Below are positions 41,672 to 51,141 of a stretch of DNA of 64,000 bases, piece by piece. The notes beneath the pieces are model-generated. The model saw only the letters and a list, made by a program, of their open reading frames with translations, was not told where the DNA came from and did not search any database. Numbering within the stretch: the stretch's first letter is position 1; each line of letters starts with the position of its first letter. Source of the stretch: CAZXYS01 sp964645005 (lineage in GTDB: Bacteria > Bacteroidota > Ignavibacteria > Kapaibacteriales > UBA2268). The position numbers and the translations under genes were made by a program. The stretch lies in contig CAZXYS010000012.1 of NCBI GenBank assembly GCA_964645005.1, positions 1 through 64,000 on the forward strand, in the 5' to 3' direction.

Positions 41672-43396
41672 ATGCTTAAATCGCTTTACATAAAGAATTT
41701 TACTCTGATCGAATCACTCGAGCTTGAATTCGACATGGGACTTAACATAATTACCGGTGAAACAGGTGCAGGAAAATCGATAATTATTGATGCACTGATG
41801 TTGTCGCTTGGAGAGCGCGGCTCGTCCGATTACGTCCGTCAGGGAGAAAAAAAAGCTGTCGTAGAAGGTATCTTTGAATTCAACGAGAATCCCCCGGTTT
41901 TTTCAATCCTTGAAAAACACGATTATGACCACGAAAGCAATGAGATAATAATCAGAAGAGAGATAAATGCCAAAGGAACATCCCGCTGCTTTATCAATGA
42001 TTCACCAGTTCAGGTCAGCCTCTTGAAAAATATCGGTGACCTTCTTGTTGATTTCCACGGACAACACGATCATCAGCTCCTGCTCAAGAAAGAAACCCAC
42101 TCTGAAATACTTGATTCCGTTGGGGATTATGATGAATTGATCAAAACCTACAACAAACAATATGAAGAAATTAAAGATCTTAAGAAAAAATTAAAAGATA
42201 CCCGGCGCCGTGGCAGAGAAATGAGAGAAAAAGAAGATCTGCTCAGAATGCAGCTCTCTGAGATCGATAACGTCAATCCTGAACCCGGTGAAGATGACAA
42301 ACTTGAATCAGAGCTGAAGATCCTCGAAAATGCGGAATTCCTTGTTTCGACGACTCATGAGATATATTCCGAACTTTACGAAGGAGATAATCCTGTTCAT
42401 GATAAGCTTACACAGGCAGGCAAACTTATTGACAAATTGACTGAAATCGACGACAGTTTCGACGAATACAAGAAAGAGATAGAATCCTCCTTGATAAGCG
42501 CCGATGAAGTGGCTAAATTCGTTAAAGATTATGCATCAAACGTGGAGTTTGATCCCCAAAAAATTGAAGAAAAGCGTGAACGGCAGCGCGACCTAAGAAA
42601 TTTATCAAAAAAATACGGCACTATTGATAATATCCTTAAAAAGCGCGAACAAATAATTAACGATCTAAACCTGATAGATAATTTTGAAGATGAGATAGAA
42701 AATCTCGTAAAAGAGATTGATCAGAAGCAGATATCACTCGGCAGCACAGCATTTGAACTATCCGATAAAAGACAAAAAACTGCTGAAAATTTCAACCGGA
42801 CTATAGAAAATGTATTGAAAGAATTAGGAATTCAGAATGCTCTTTTCAAAGTTAAATTCGATAATGAAAAATTTAAAAAGGAAGAAATCGATAATAATTC
42901 CGGTGAAATCTATGCTTTAAATGAAAATACGGCATTCACCGCTTTCGAAAATGGCATTGATATTATTGAATTTTTAATATCTACAAATAGAGGAGAAACA
43001 CCTAAACCACTTGTGTCAGTAGCTTCCGGCGGTGAGATCTCACGCGTAATGCTTGGCATAAAAAGCATTTTGGCTGAATCCGAAACACTGCCAATGCTCG
43101 TGTTCGACGAAATTGATATTGGAATAAGCGGTAGAATAGCGCAAAAAGTCGGCATAACAATGCGCAAACTAGCACAAAAACACCAGATCATAGCTATAAC
43201 CCACCTGCCTCAGATAGCTGCACTTGGTGATCTAAACATTTCCGTCAGCAAATACGAGGATGACTCAAAAACAATTATTACTGCTGAAAATCTGGATCAA
43301 GACAGTAAACTTGTGGAAATTGCCAAACTTCTCGGAGGCAGCGAAGTTACGGAAGCCACAATGAAAATAGCCAGAGAACTCGCTGACACACCTTAA
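41672..43396 (+). CDS. recN: DNA repair ATPase RecN
   Basis: 574 residues. An SMC-like protein acting in double-strand break repair. The N-terminal Walker A GETGAGKSIIIDAL is at about 30. The central coiled coils are Lys/Glu-rich (about 150-390). The C-terminal ABC signature is VASGGEISRVMLGIKS, with Walker B in LPMLVFDEIDIGISG and the His switch in IAITHLPQIAA. It reads as complete and probably starts its own transcript from the promoter at 41583. Confidence 0.96.
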   Translation: MLKSLYIKNFTLIESLELEFDMGLNIITGETGAGKSIIIDALMLSLGERGSSDYVRQGEKKAVVEGIFEFNENPPVFSILEKHDYDHESNEIIIRREINAKGTSRCFINDSPVQVSLLKNIGDLLVDFHGQHDHQLLLKKETHSEILDSVGDYDELIKTYNKQYEEIKDLKKKLKDTRRRGREMREKEDLLRMQLSEIDNVNPEPGEDDKLESELKILENAEFLVSTTHEIYSELYEGDNPVHDKLTQAGKLIDKLTEIDDSFDEYKKEIESSLISADEVAKFVKDYASNVEFDPQKIEEKRERQRDLRNLSKKYGTIDNILKKREQIINDLNLIDNFEDEIENLVKEIDQKQISLGSTAFELSDKRQKTAENFNRTIENVLKELGIQNALFKVKFDNEKFKKEEIDNNSGEIYALNENTAFTAFENGIDIIEFLISTNRGETPKPLVSVASGGEISRVMLGIKSILAESETLPMLVFDEIDIGISGRIAQKVGITMRKLAQKHQIIAITHLPQIAALGDLNISVSKYEDDSKTIITAENLDQDSKLVEIAKLLGGSEVTEATMKIARELADTP

Positions 43397-43516
43397 TTTT
43401 CAAAAAAAATTCGGGAAGTTTCATTATTTAGTTTTAAGTAAAACTAAAATAATATTAAATTAAATAATGCGTTTTAACATTTATAATTTTATTTAGGAAA
43501 AACAGCGGATATTAAC

Positions 43517-44107
43517 TTGGAAGTCTCTGATAAGGAAGCACTTATAAAAGCTTTAGAGAACAAAGTAACTCCATTTGCATTGAATAACATTATCAGCGCC
43601 TATGAGATGGCTTATAATGCTCATGCCAATCAGAAAATGAAAGACGGCTCCTCTGTTTTTGAGCATTTGTCGGGTGTTTGCAAAATTATCACTCTTGAAC
43701 TCGAGATAACTGATCCCGAGCTAATTGTATCTTCCCTGTTGAAATCTATCTATCAAGCTAATGATGAAATAAGTCCGGACATTGTAGAATATAATTTCGG
43801 AGCTTATGTCAGTCTACTGACTTATCATCTCAATGAAAATACACACCCGCCTGAGAAAGATCCATGGGAACTAGATTTCGGTGAACAGAGCAAAATCCAA
43901 TCACCCGGGGTCGATTTCATTATCATACGGCTTGCCGAACTTCTCGAGAAATTCAGAACTATGGACTTCAATCCAATATATAATCCTATCGAACTGATAA
44001 TGGACACAAGTAAAAAATACCTGGGAATAGAAACCCAGGCAAAAAATCCACACGTCGACTATTTAATAAAAGAAATTAAAAAAGAGAGAAATAAAATCCT
44101 CGATTAA
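43517..44107 (+). CDS. RelA/SpoT-type HD-domain protein lacking the catalytic HD pair
   Basis: 196 residues. The layout AYEMAYNAHANQKMKDG, FEHLSGVCKII, LIVSSLLKSIYQ, YNFGAYVSLLTYHL follows the (p)ppGpp hydrolase domain of RelA/SpoT. Residues that bind Mn2+ and act in catalysis are lost: the LLHD pair is LLKS and the following ED is QA, although the first metal histidine (FEH) remains. Hydrolase activity is therefore unlikely; nucleotide sensing or a structural role is possible. The start appears to be TTG at 43517, with no good ribosome site, so it is uncertain. The stop overlaps the convergent Wzz-like gene by 4 nt. Confidence 0.7.
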   Translation: MEVSDKEALIKALENKVTPFALNNIISAYEMAYNAHANQKMKDGSSVFEHLSGVCKIITLELEITDPELIVSSLLKSIYQANDEISPDIVEYNFGAYVSLLTYHLNENTHPPEKDPWELDFGEQSKIQSPGVDFIIIRLAELLEKFRTMDFNPIYNPIELIMDTSKKYLGIETQAKNPHVDYLIKEIKKERNKILD

Positions 44108-45294
44108 TTCTCTTTATTAACCAGCATCTCCCCTTTTAAGTAAGCCCTGCCGATTACTATAGAAATAGATATTATTCCCGAAATAATAAGACCCAGTAGT
44201 ATCATAAATTTCCTGCTTGGTGATGCTTTTGAAGTTGGTACAATAGCTTCGTCCAATACATTCACTGCCGGCAAATCCCTTTCTTCCTGAATTTCTTCCT
44301 GGTGTTTCTGTGTTTCCAAATACAGGATCACTTTTCCCAGAATTTTTTGCCGACGCATCAAATCTTCATATTTACGGATTAATTCCGGCGCTTTGCCAAG
44401 AGGAATTGAAAACTGATCCTCCTTTATCAAGCCGCCTGTTTGAATTTTCTCATACTGCTTCTCCAGTAAATCCACAGTCCTTTGATATGCCCTGACCTGC
44501 GGAGAATTATCACTAAATTCCTGCTTAGCCACTGTCAGCTCTATCAGCGCTTTATTCAACTCAGCCCCTACGGCAGCAGCCTGATTTATGATCGCAAGAG
44601 TTTGTTCGTCAAGTGCGAGGACCTTGTTTTCAGCCCTGAACTTTTCCAGTTCTGCTTCTACAGAATCAAGCTGTTCATTATATTTTACCATCTTTCTGCT
44701 GATAAACTCTTTGGTTTTTCTTGCATTTGTCAGGTTTTTCTCCCTTAAAAAATAATCCAATCCGTCTACGGCATAGTTTGCTAATTGAGCACTTAGCACA
44801 GCCGCCGAATCTTTTTCTCTTTCATTAGGAAAATACGAAGTTTTATAGGATGAAGTCACGGAGATCAAGCCGCTTCGCTCAATTTCCACTTTAAGCATAT
44901 TTTGTATAATGTAGGCTGTCTCTGCTTTGGAAAGTTTCTCGAAGTTCTCCATCTCTTTAAAATTCATTTTATCTGCTATATATTCGCCAACCGTTCTGCT
45001 TCTTAATATTTCTGCAAAAACGGTCACCTGATTGCTTTGTCCGATATTCCCCAGAACAATCCCGCCACTGCTCATATTTTGCAGGAACGAACTTAAACCA
45101 CCTGTCCTGTTTTCATTTTGTGGAGGCAGTAATTTGGTCTTCGACTCATAAGTCTGAGGCATAATCAATGAGTAGATGACAATTAAAATGAGCAATCCGA
45201 AAGTTAAGGATATTACAAATTTCCGGTTCTTTTTCAAAAGAGCAATAACATTCAGATATGTCTGTTTATTAGTGTTATTATTATTTTCACTCAT
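44104..45294 (-). CDS. Polysaccharide chain-length/co-polymerase protein (Wzz/GNVR family)
   Basis: 396 residues. Two membrane segments (about 27-45 and 365-385) flank a large periplasmic coiled-coil domain, and the second is preceded by Pro-rich VPTSKASPSRKF, the Wzz hallmark. GNVR-type helices are seen at about 190-330. No cytoplasmic tyrosine kinase is fused. It follows the SLBB export protein by 18 nt; together they should span the envelope for export of an exopolysaccharide or O-antigen-like polymer. Glycosyltransferases are not in the window. Confidence 0.88.
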   Translation of the reverse strand: MSENNNNTNKQTYLNVIALLKKNRKFVISLTFGLLILIVIYSLIMPQTYESKTKLLPPQNENRTGGLSSFLQNMSSGGIVLGNIGQSNQVTVFAEILRSRTVGEYIADKMNFKEMENFEKLSKAETAYIIQNMLKVEIERSGLISVTSSYKTSYFPNEREKDSAAVLSAQLANYAVDGLDYFLREKNLTNARKTKEFISRKMVKYNEQLDSVEAELEKFRAENKVLALDEQTLAIINQAAAVGAELNKALIELTVAKQEFSDNSPQVRAYQRTVDLLEKQYEKIQTGGLIKEDQFSIPLGKAPELIRKYEDLMRRQKILGKVILYLETQKHQEEIQEERDLPAVNVLDEAIVPTSKASPSRKFMILLGLIISGIISISIVIGRAYLKGEMLVNKEN

Positions 45295-45312
45295 AGCTGA
45301 TCGATTGATTAA

Positions 45313-46947
45313 TTAAAATTTCAAAGTAGTTAAAATAGCAAGTATTGTTAATATTTGTGTTGTAGCTGTTATGATCATAGTTATGACCTCAACCATATCT
45401 GTATCCTCTTCAGGCGGAACCAGGATATTATCTCCGGGCTCAAGTTCATAATTCCCTGATTCGGCATCATATTTTTCACCCTTAGGTTTAACAACAAGGA
45501 TAGAATTTTCATCTGCACGATACCCGAATCCACCGGCTAAATTAATGTAATCGGCATAATTATATTCCGGATTGTAAACAACTAACCCGGGTTTGTTTAC
45601 TCTTCCCTGAACATTTATAAAATTCTTTTTCTCAGGAACAAATACAGAATCCTTATGTTGAAGTATGACATTATCCGGATGCTCGGGATTATCCAGAACA
45701 TTTCTGAAATCAATAGACATAAGCCCTTTTTGCTCATTCTTCCTTGCCTGAAAATAGATCTTTTCATCTTTGGTCATTTCAGATCTTGAAATATTATAAA
45801 GTCTGTTCATCTCAGGGTCTTCCTTATCCCAGACGCTTGTCCTGATAAACTTGGCACCTTCCAGAGAAGCAAATTTCGTAAAGCCGCCGGCACGATTAAT
45901 TAAATCACTTAAGCGCTCTTCCTCTTTCTCAATAGCATAATATCCCGGCAGCTTCACTTCCCCCTCGATAACTATTCTTTCGCTTTCTTCGAATGTTTGA
46001 TTCTTTCTGACAAAAACCTGATCACCGGCTTTTAATGGTATATCATTTTTAAGATTGGTTTTATCAGGATAATTATCTCTCCATGAGCTCAAATCAACAA
46101 TCCAGGTCTTTATTCCTTTGTCAGTCTTTCTGGATATTTCCACCGAATCTAACATAGCTGTTTCCAGAAAACCTAATCCAAACTGGAATAAATGGGATAA
46201 AGAATCTCCTCTTTTATATTCAAATACGTCCGATTTTGCTACTTCCCCATATATACCGATATTTACATCTTCACCTGAAGGGGGCACTATTATATGATCA
46301 CCACCAAGAACTACCGGATTATCATCGGGGTCATTAGTTCTAAAATAACCGATAAGATCTACCCCAATAGGTTCTTGATTCTCGCGCAACAGGATGATAT
46401 TTCTCAAAGAAGCTTCCTGCTTAAGTCCACCGGCTTTTTCTATCACTTCAGAGGCTCTGTCCGCAGCAGTAGCGGCAACAATAGACGGTTTTCTAACAGC
46501 CCCGCTAACTGTTACTTTAAATTGCCTGATTTCTGTCAGGGCAACATTCACTTCCTTAACGTTGAAAACCTCTTTAACCTTATTAACTGCAAGTTTTTCC
46601 ACTTCTGTTAATGTTTTCCCTTTTACATCTATCATACCAACGTAGGGTATAATCAGCTTACCTGCAGGTGATATTTTAATCTTATACATTTTGGGATCTG
46701 CTGAAACAATAGAAACTGTAAACTGATCATTTGGACCACAGATATACGAATCCGGATCAATTTCCTTCTCAAGTAAGCCTACCGTCTCTTTAAGCACTTC
46801 TTTTGATGTTTCCAGAGCAAGAGTATCGATCTTGCCCTTTTGTGCCGAGCGCAGATAGTCATATTCCTGAGCAGATAATACTTTGCTTGACAATAATGAT
46901 ACTATTAATATTAAAAGCCACAAGGACTTTTTCAAGATACAATTCAT
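45313..46947 (-). CDS. Polysaccharide export protein with SLBB domains (Wza-like)
   Basis: 544 residues. Signal peptide 1-26 (LWLLILIVSLLSSKVLSAQ). The Poly_export domain covers about 65-150 (GPNDQFTVSIVSADPKMYKIKISPAG), with at least three SLBB-type repeats after it, each of the form V-x-G-x-V-x-x-P-G/S followed by AGG and a GD.I.VP motif (VSGAVRKPS, IEGEVKLPGYY, VQGRVNKPG). A C-terminal hydrophobic helix at about 520-540 may anchor it. There is no lipobox Cys, unlike E. coli Wza. First gene of the export pair. Confidence 0.88.
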   Translation of the reverse strand: MNCILKKSLWLLILIVSLLSSKVLSAQEYDYLRSAQKGKIDTLALETSKEVLKETVGLLEKEIDPDSYICGPNDQFTVSIVSADPKMYKIKISPAGKLIIPYVGMIDVKGKTLTEVEKLAVNKVKEVFNVKEVNVALTEIRQFKVTVSGAVRKPSIVAATAADRASEVIEKAGGLKQEASLRNIILLRENQEPIGVDLIGYFRTNDPDDNPVVLGGDHIIVPPSGEDVNIGIYGEVAKSDVFEYKRGDSLSHLFQFGLGFLETAMLDSVEISRKTDKGIKTWIVDLSSWRDNYPDKTNLKNDIPLKAGDQVFVRKNQTFEESERIVIEGEVKLPGYYAIEKEEERLSDLINRAGGFTKFASLEGAKFIRTSVWDKEDPEMNRLYNISRSEMTKDEKIYFQARKNEQKGLMSIDFRNVLDNPEHPDNVILQHKDSVFVPEKKNFINVQGRVNKPGLVVYNPEYNYADYINLAGGFGYRADENSILVVKPKGEKYDAESGNYELEPGDNILVPPEEDTDMVEVITMIITATTQILTILAILTTLKF

Positions 46948-47091
46948 ATATACCTCTGTTGCGATATCAAATTATTCATTCTACATAGAATGCAAAAATA
47001 CTAAAAATATGCAATTAACTTAAAATTGAATTTTAAAACAAACATAATAAAAAGAATTTATGTAATTTAAGTTTACGTTATTTAATCCAAA

Positions 47092-47227
47092 TCTTGCATT
47101 AGAACATAGACAATCCCTTATTTCCCCTCATCCCCAGCCCTTCTCTCGTCGGGAGAAGGGAGTAAGAATTTCTTATTACACTGAAAGTCCCATCTCCACT
47201 TGGGAGAAGGGATTTAGGGATGAGGAA
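47092..47227. repeat. 136-nt dispersed repeat, inverted copy of 5408-5543
   Basis: Aligns with the reverse complement of 5408-5543 over the full length with about a dozen differences. Paired CTTCTC/GAGAAG arms suggest two hairpins in RNA. Confidence 0.8.
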
Positions 47228-47273
47228 ATTCTTCTAATGTATTTTCCGGGTTTAAGATTATAAATTTCTTGAA

Positions 47274-47336
47274 ATGTCATTGCGAGCGCAGCGAAACAAT
47301 CCAGCCCTTCGACCGCCTCGCAGCTATGCTCCTTGC
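47274..47336. repeat. GTCATTGCGAGCGCAGCGA-type intergenic repeat
   Basis: Begins ATGTCATTGCGAGCGCAGC and ends CCTCGCAGCTATGC. It is a member of a very widespread intergenic repeat form in bacterial genomes and is related in its first bases to the other GTCATTC elements here. Confidence 0.6.
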
Positions 47337-47400
47337 GGGAACACATTCCCTGCCTGTTTATCATTTACTTGTATTTTGTACTGCATCAATTGGAATTAAT

Positions 47401-49008
47401 TCAAACTTCCACTTCATGCTTTTCTGCTTCAGTTTTGTGAGCTGGTTCAAATTCTTTCTTTGAAATCTGTTTTTTATTTCTTCTCATTTTACGTTTTCTG
47501 ATGACTTTTAAATAAACCCAATCGTAAATACCTGTCAATACCAGCGTTACAAATAACAGAGCCCCCAATGGAACCAATAGTATATAAAAATCACCAAGTA
47601 TTCCCTGGAAAAATCTGCCATTATGTATCTCGAAAAGGTAATTCCACAGGGGCATACGAAAGTCCTGTGACATCTCTGCAGGCATGGCAAATCTTTTGTC
47701 GTCATTTCTATCTCCCAATGATATCAAACCTTTATAATGGGTATTTAAATACTCTTCCCCACCCGGCGTTTTGAAATAACCGGTTACCATATTCTCCCCC
47801 GGTCTTATCGACTTAATCTTACCAGCTCTGTTTCCTGTCATAGCATCCTTAATCTCGCCGGTTCCATTCTCAACACTGAATAACCCCAGAAATGAACCTA
47901 TCAATAGATTCCCATCTTCATTCCGTCGAAAAACAGTTGCGCCCATAGGAAATATAGGTGCCGGAGGCTGTGATTCGACAAAGGACTCTGATAGATTTGC
48001 CGGAGCGCTCCAAAATCCATCAGTTGCATCTACATAGATCATATCTTTCTGACTGTCATACATTGCATTTCTGATCTTTTTATGCCAGGGACTCGCATGT
48101 TTCAATCCGGGATAATATTTTGCCGGTATTTCCCCGCCTACGAGTATGGCAAGCATTGGCGGACGCATAAACAAACCTGTGCCCCCTATAAGCAGAAAAA
48201 TAACTGCAAACCAGATACTAAGCTTAAGATGATACTTTGTAAATACTTTGAACATCTTCTTCGATTTTTTTGTTCTGTTAGTCCTTTTCTTCTTTGGGAA
48301 ATACCACATGTAAAAAGCAGAAACACTCAGAAATATGATCAATATTCCCGAGGCATCGTACAGAAGCTTACCAGGCAATCCCCATGCCTTGCCGCCGTGC
48401 AATTCAAAGAAAAGATCAATAAGCGTGATGCTCTTTTCCGGTTCATCTCTTTTTGTTTTCAGCTTTTCTAAAGAATATTCTCCCTCTACATTTTTCAACT
48501 CGTAAATGGCATTTTCCGAGAAAGCAAGGGTAAGTGAATCAACTCTTAGAGTTTTTACAAATTTTTCTTTTTCTGAGCCATTTACTCTCCTCCATTCATC
48601 TCCACTGTTGACAAATAATCCTCCGTAAGTTGATGCAAATAAGGCATTATCATCCTCACTTATAAACAGATCATCAGTTTTCATATAATATCCGGGGTCA
48701 GGGAAATCGCCGGACATGAATTTCGAAAATGTATACCCGCCGTCACTTGTCTTCCATACCCCTCGTTTACCGGCTGCATAGGCTGTATTCGTATCTTCCT
48801 TCGAAAATGTCATATCCGCCAGAGAACTCCTGTTCCAGTTTTCGATATGATAATGTTTCGGAACAAAAGATCTGGGTATTGAGATTTTACCGATCAACTC
48901 CGGATGATTCAGGAAAATACCGCTAAAGCTCATCCAGATCAAAAATAAGATCAGCACAAGTCCGATGTACTTATGGATATTTTTCGATATTTTATACAAC
49001 CATTTCAT
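47401..49008 (-). CDS. PepSY-associated membrane protein with periplasmic Asp-box region
   Basis: 535 residues. Membrane segments at about 14-34, 215-240, 263-285 and 478-500. Conserved histidines sit near membrane ends (NIHKYIGLVLI, FELHGGKAWG, KYHLKLSIW, FEIHNGRFFQG), the plan of the PepSY_TM/iron-regulated membrane protein family linked to haem or iron reduction and uptake. Unlike the simple family form, the first periplasmic loop holds an Asp-box motif (KTSDGGYTF) and propeller-like strands. The C-terminus is Lys-rich. The metal link is inferred from the family only; no TonB receptor is adjacent. Confidence 0.75.
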   Translation of the reverse strand: MKWLYKISKNIHKYIGLVLILFLIWMSFSGIFLNHPELIGKISIPRSFVPKHYHIENWNRSSLADMTFSKEDTNTAYAAGKRGVWKTSDGGYTFSKFMSGDFPDPGYYMKTDDLFISEDDNALFASTYGGLFVNSGDEWRRVNGSEKEKFVKTLRVDSLTLAFSENAIYELKNVEGEYSLEKLKTKRDEPEKSITLIDLFFELHGGKAWGLPGKLLYDASGILIIFLSVSAFYMWYFPKKKRTNRTKKSKKMFKVFTKYHLKLSIWFAVIFLLIGGTGLFMRPPMLAILVGGEIPAKYYPGLKHASPWHKKIRNAMYDSQKDMIYVDATDGFWSAPANLSESFVESQPPAPIFPMGATVFRRNEDGNLLIGSFLGLFSVENGTGEIKDAMTGNRAGKIKSIRPGENMVTGYFKTPGGEEYLNTHYKGLISLGDRNDDKRFAMPAEMSQDFRMPLWNYLFEIHNGRFFQGILGDFYILLVPLGALLFVTLVLTGIYDWVYLKVIRKRKMRRNKKQISKKEFEPAHKTEAEKHEVEV

Positions 49009-49138
49009 ATCATGCCTAACGTTTATAATCAGACTATATTATCTGGTTATAAAATACATAAAATATTTAGGTAAAAAATTATATCTGCTTTTCTGTAATT
49101 GAAGTGATTTAAACGGTGCTAATATGTTTAATGTCAGT

Positions 49139-50530
49139 TTATTGTTTTCTTTTTAATAATTTACCAATAAGGTTCGATCCCGGCAGATTGAAAGACTCGT
49201 TACTTACCCTGATAGTCAGTATCAATCCCATAATGCCTATAAGTATGTTGCCTATCCACATGCTAAGTGTTGGTGACATAAAACCGCGGTCGGCAAGTTT
49301 CTCACCACCGATAAGACATGCCCAGTAGAAAATATAAAAACCAAGAGTAATAGCAGCGCTGATACCGAAATTCCCGCCGCGAGTCATTATCCCGAGCGGA
49401 CATCCGACAAAAATAAACACCAGACATGCAAACGGTATGGCATATTTTTTCTGGATTTCAACCTGGTATTGGCGTGCCTTCTGCTGATACTCGCTTTCCT
49501 GGAAAATGTCAGATTGTATGGTCGATTTCAGAAAAGTCAGCCGTTTTTGTGCTTCATTCAATTGCCTGACTGTTGGATAATCGGATTCTTCCTTTTCTTC
49601 AAACTTATTATCAGCGACAGTGATTTCTTTGTCAGAGCTTTCTAAAATCCCAGTCAAATGATCATAATGTTTTTTTATCTCATCATTGATCCTATCAGAA
49701 GCTTTATTTGCTTTAAACAGTGCCTCATTGCGGATTTCTTCCATATCTTCAATACTAAGTTCTCTGTCTCCGCGGGAGATAACATTTTCAGCGGTGCGCT
49801 CGAATGAGAATCCTCTTGCATCCATTGCAATTTGATGCCTGCTGAAATTAACTTCTCGATAATTATTCAAATTGAAAGGCTGCATCTGATGTATTTCGCC
49901 ATTGTAAAGAGTAAGTATTAATTTTGTAAAGTCAGGAGTAAACTTTGCGATGCCTGTATCAGCAGAGACTATATTCAGATAATTGGCTTTTCTGTGGTCG
50001 TAAATCGTAACTCCCTTAAGCAATCCGGTTAACGAATCAACTTTTCTTGATAAAATGGTATAGCCCTCGAGATCTGAGGAGAATCTACCGGATTCAAGTT
50101 CGAAAGTCGGCTTTTTCCTTTTTATATCACTCATGAGAACCTTCGCTCGGTGATTGGCTTCGGGCAGAATGATGTTGTTAAATTCAAAAAGTCCGTAAGT
50201 AAGCATAAATCCAATTATAACAACGGACAGCATCATTCTCAACAGACTGCCGCCGCTGGATTTGATAATTGTGACCTCGTGAGCAGACGACATGCTGCCA
50301 AAAGCCATCAATGTCGAAAAAAGTACACCGATCGGCACTGCAAGAACAACCATCCAGGCAAGATTCAAACCTATCAACTGTAATATAATCCAATAACTTA
50401 ATCCTTTTCCTACAAGATCATCAATGTATTTGATCACGAACTGCATCAAAAACAGGAACACAACCACCGCAAACCCGAACACAAACGGTCCGATATGTGT
50501 ACGCAAAATATATCTGTCAATCAATCCCAT
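49139..50530 (-). CDS. LptF/LptG-family permease (YjgP/YjgQ)
   Basis: 463 residues. Part of the LptBFG ABC complex that extracts lipopolysaccharide from the inner membrane. N-terminal LIDRYILRTHIGPFVFG and the EVTIIKSSGGSLLRM coupling-helix region are typical. Six membrane segments are expected, three on each side of a periplasmic domain that contains a long charged helical insertion at about 245-345. One such gene lies here; the partner permease and LptB are elsewhere. Confidence 0.9.
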   Translation of the reverse strand: MGLIDRYILRTHIGPFVFGFAVVVFLFLMQFVIKYIDDLVGKGLSYWIILQLIGLNLAWMVVLAVPIGVLFSTLMAFGSMSSAHEVTIIKSSGGSLLRMMLSVVIIGFMLTYGLFEFNNIILPEANHRAKVLMSDIKRKKPTFELESGRFSSDLEGYTILSRKVDSLTGLLKGVTIYDHRKANYLNIVSADTGIAKFTPDFTKLILTLYNGEIHQMQPFNLNNYREVNFSRHQIAMDARGFSFERTAENVISRGDRELSIEDMEEIRNEALFKANKASDRINDEIKKHYDHLTGILESSDKEITVADNKFEEKEESDYPTVRQLNEAQKRLTFLKSTIQSDIFQESEYQQKARQYQVEIQKKYAIPFACLVFIFVGCPLGIMTRGGNFGISAAITLGFYIFYWACLIGGEKLADRGFMSPTLSMWIGNILIGIMGLILTIRVSNESFNLPGSNLIGKLLKRKQ

Positions 50531-50611
50531 AGTTATTCGTTAACACTTTTAGAATACAATGAAATAATAATTATTCGACGTTCAAATTATAAGTCTAATA
50601 TACACATTTTA

Positions 50612-50643
50612 TTTGGCAAAATAAATTATCTTAAATATATTTG
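50612..50643 (+). promoter_or_regulatory. Bacteroidota-type promoter of secG
   Basis: TTTG at 50612-50615, 20-nt spacer, TATATTTG at 50636-50643. The secG ATG is 41 nt downstream and has an AAGGATGA ribosome site. Confidence 0.55.
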
Positions 50644-50684
50644 AAGTTCGATTTTTAGAAAAAATTAAACAAGGATGATAAAAA

Positions 50685-51080
50685 ATGGTTGCATTCATGT
50701 CAGTATTAATAATATTGGTATCAATAGTATTGATTGCTATTGTGCTTATTCAGCCGGGTAAAGGTGATATGGCATCAACTTTCGGTGGATTCGGACAGTT
50801 TAGTTCTGTTTTGGGAACAAGAAGGGCTGCCGATTTTCTCACAAAAGCCACTATCAGCTTGGCTGCTGCTATTATGGTATTGTCACTTATCACTAACTAT
50901 TTCTTTGTTGGTCAGGTCTCCAGCGATCTCAGAAGACCTGTTACTGAAGGTAAGAATTTATCAGGACAATCACCATCTTCCCCAATACAAAATCAGCAGC
51001 CTGCTCCACAGCAAGGACAACAAAGACAACCGGCACCACAGTCGCCCCAGCCTCAGCAGGGTCAGCAGCAGCAGGACTAA
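50685..51080 (+). CDS. secG: Preprotein translocase subunit SecG
   Basis: 131 residues. SecG is the small auxiliary subunit of the SecYEG channel. Two membrane segments (about 4-22 and 52-75) flank the conserved QPGKGDMASTFGGFGQF loop. Residues 90-131 are a Gln/Pro-rich tail (QQPAPQQGQQRQPAPQ), longer than in E. coli and probably disordered. It is followed by its own terminator. Confidence 0.95.
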   Translation: MVAFMSVLIILVSIVLIAIVLIQPGKGDMASTFGGFGQFSSVLGTRRAADFLTKATISLAAAIMVLSLITNYFFVGQVSSDLRRPVTEGKNLSGQSPSSPIQNQQPAPQQGQQRQPAPQSPQPQQGQQQQD

Positions 51081-51108
51081 ATAAATTATAAGAAAAGATT
51101 ACTTTATT

Positions 51109-51141
51109 AAGCCGCTAAACAAAGTCTAAGCGGCTTTTTTT
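51109..51141 (+). terminator. Intrinsic terminator of secG
   Basis: Stem AAGCCGCT/AGCGGCTT with a 12-nt loop, followed by a T-run. It abuts the stop of the convergent phosphatase gene. Confidence 0.8.

Larger units (their letters stand above)
46948..47400. other. Intergenic region with two dispersed repeats
   Basis: A 453-nt gap upstream of the SLBB gene (minus) and downstream of the PepSY gene (minus). It holds the 136-nt repeat 47092-47227 and a GTCATTGCGAGCGCAGCGAA-type repeat at about 47274-47336. A minus-strand TATTTTTG box at 46993-47000 may belong to the SLBB gene promoter. No gene was seen. Confidence 0.55.
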
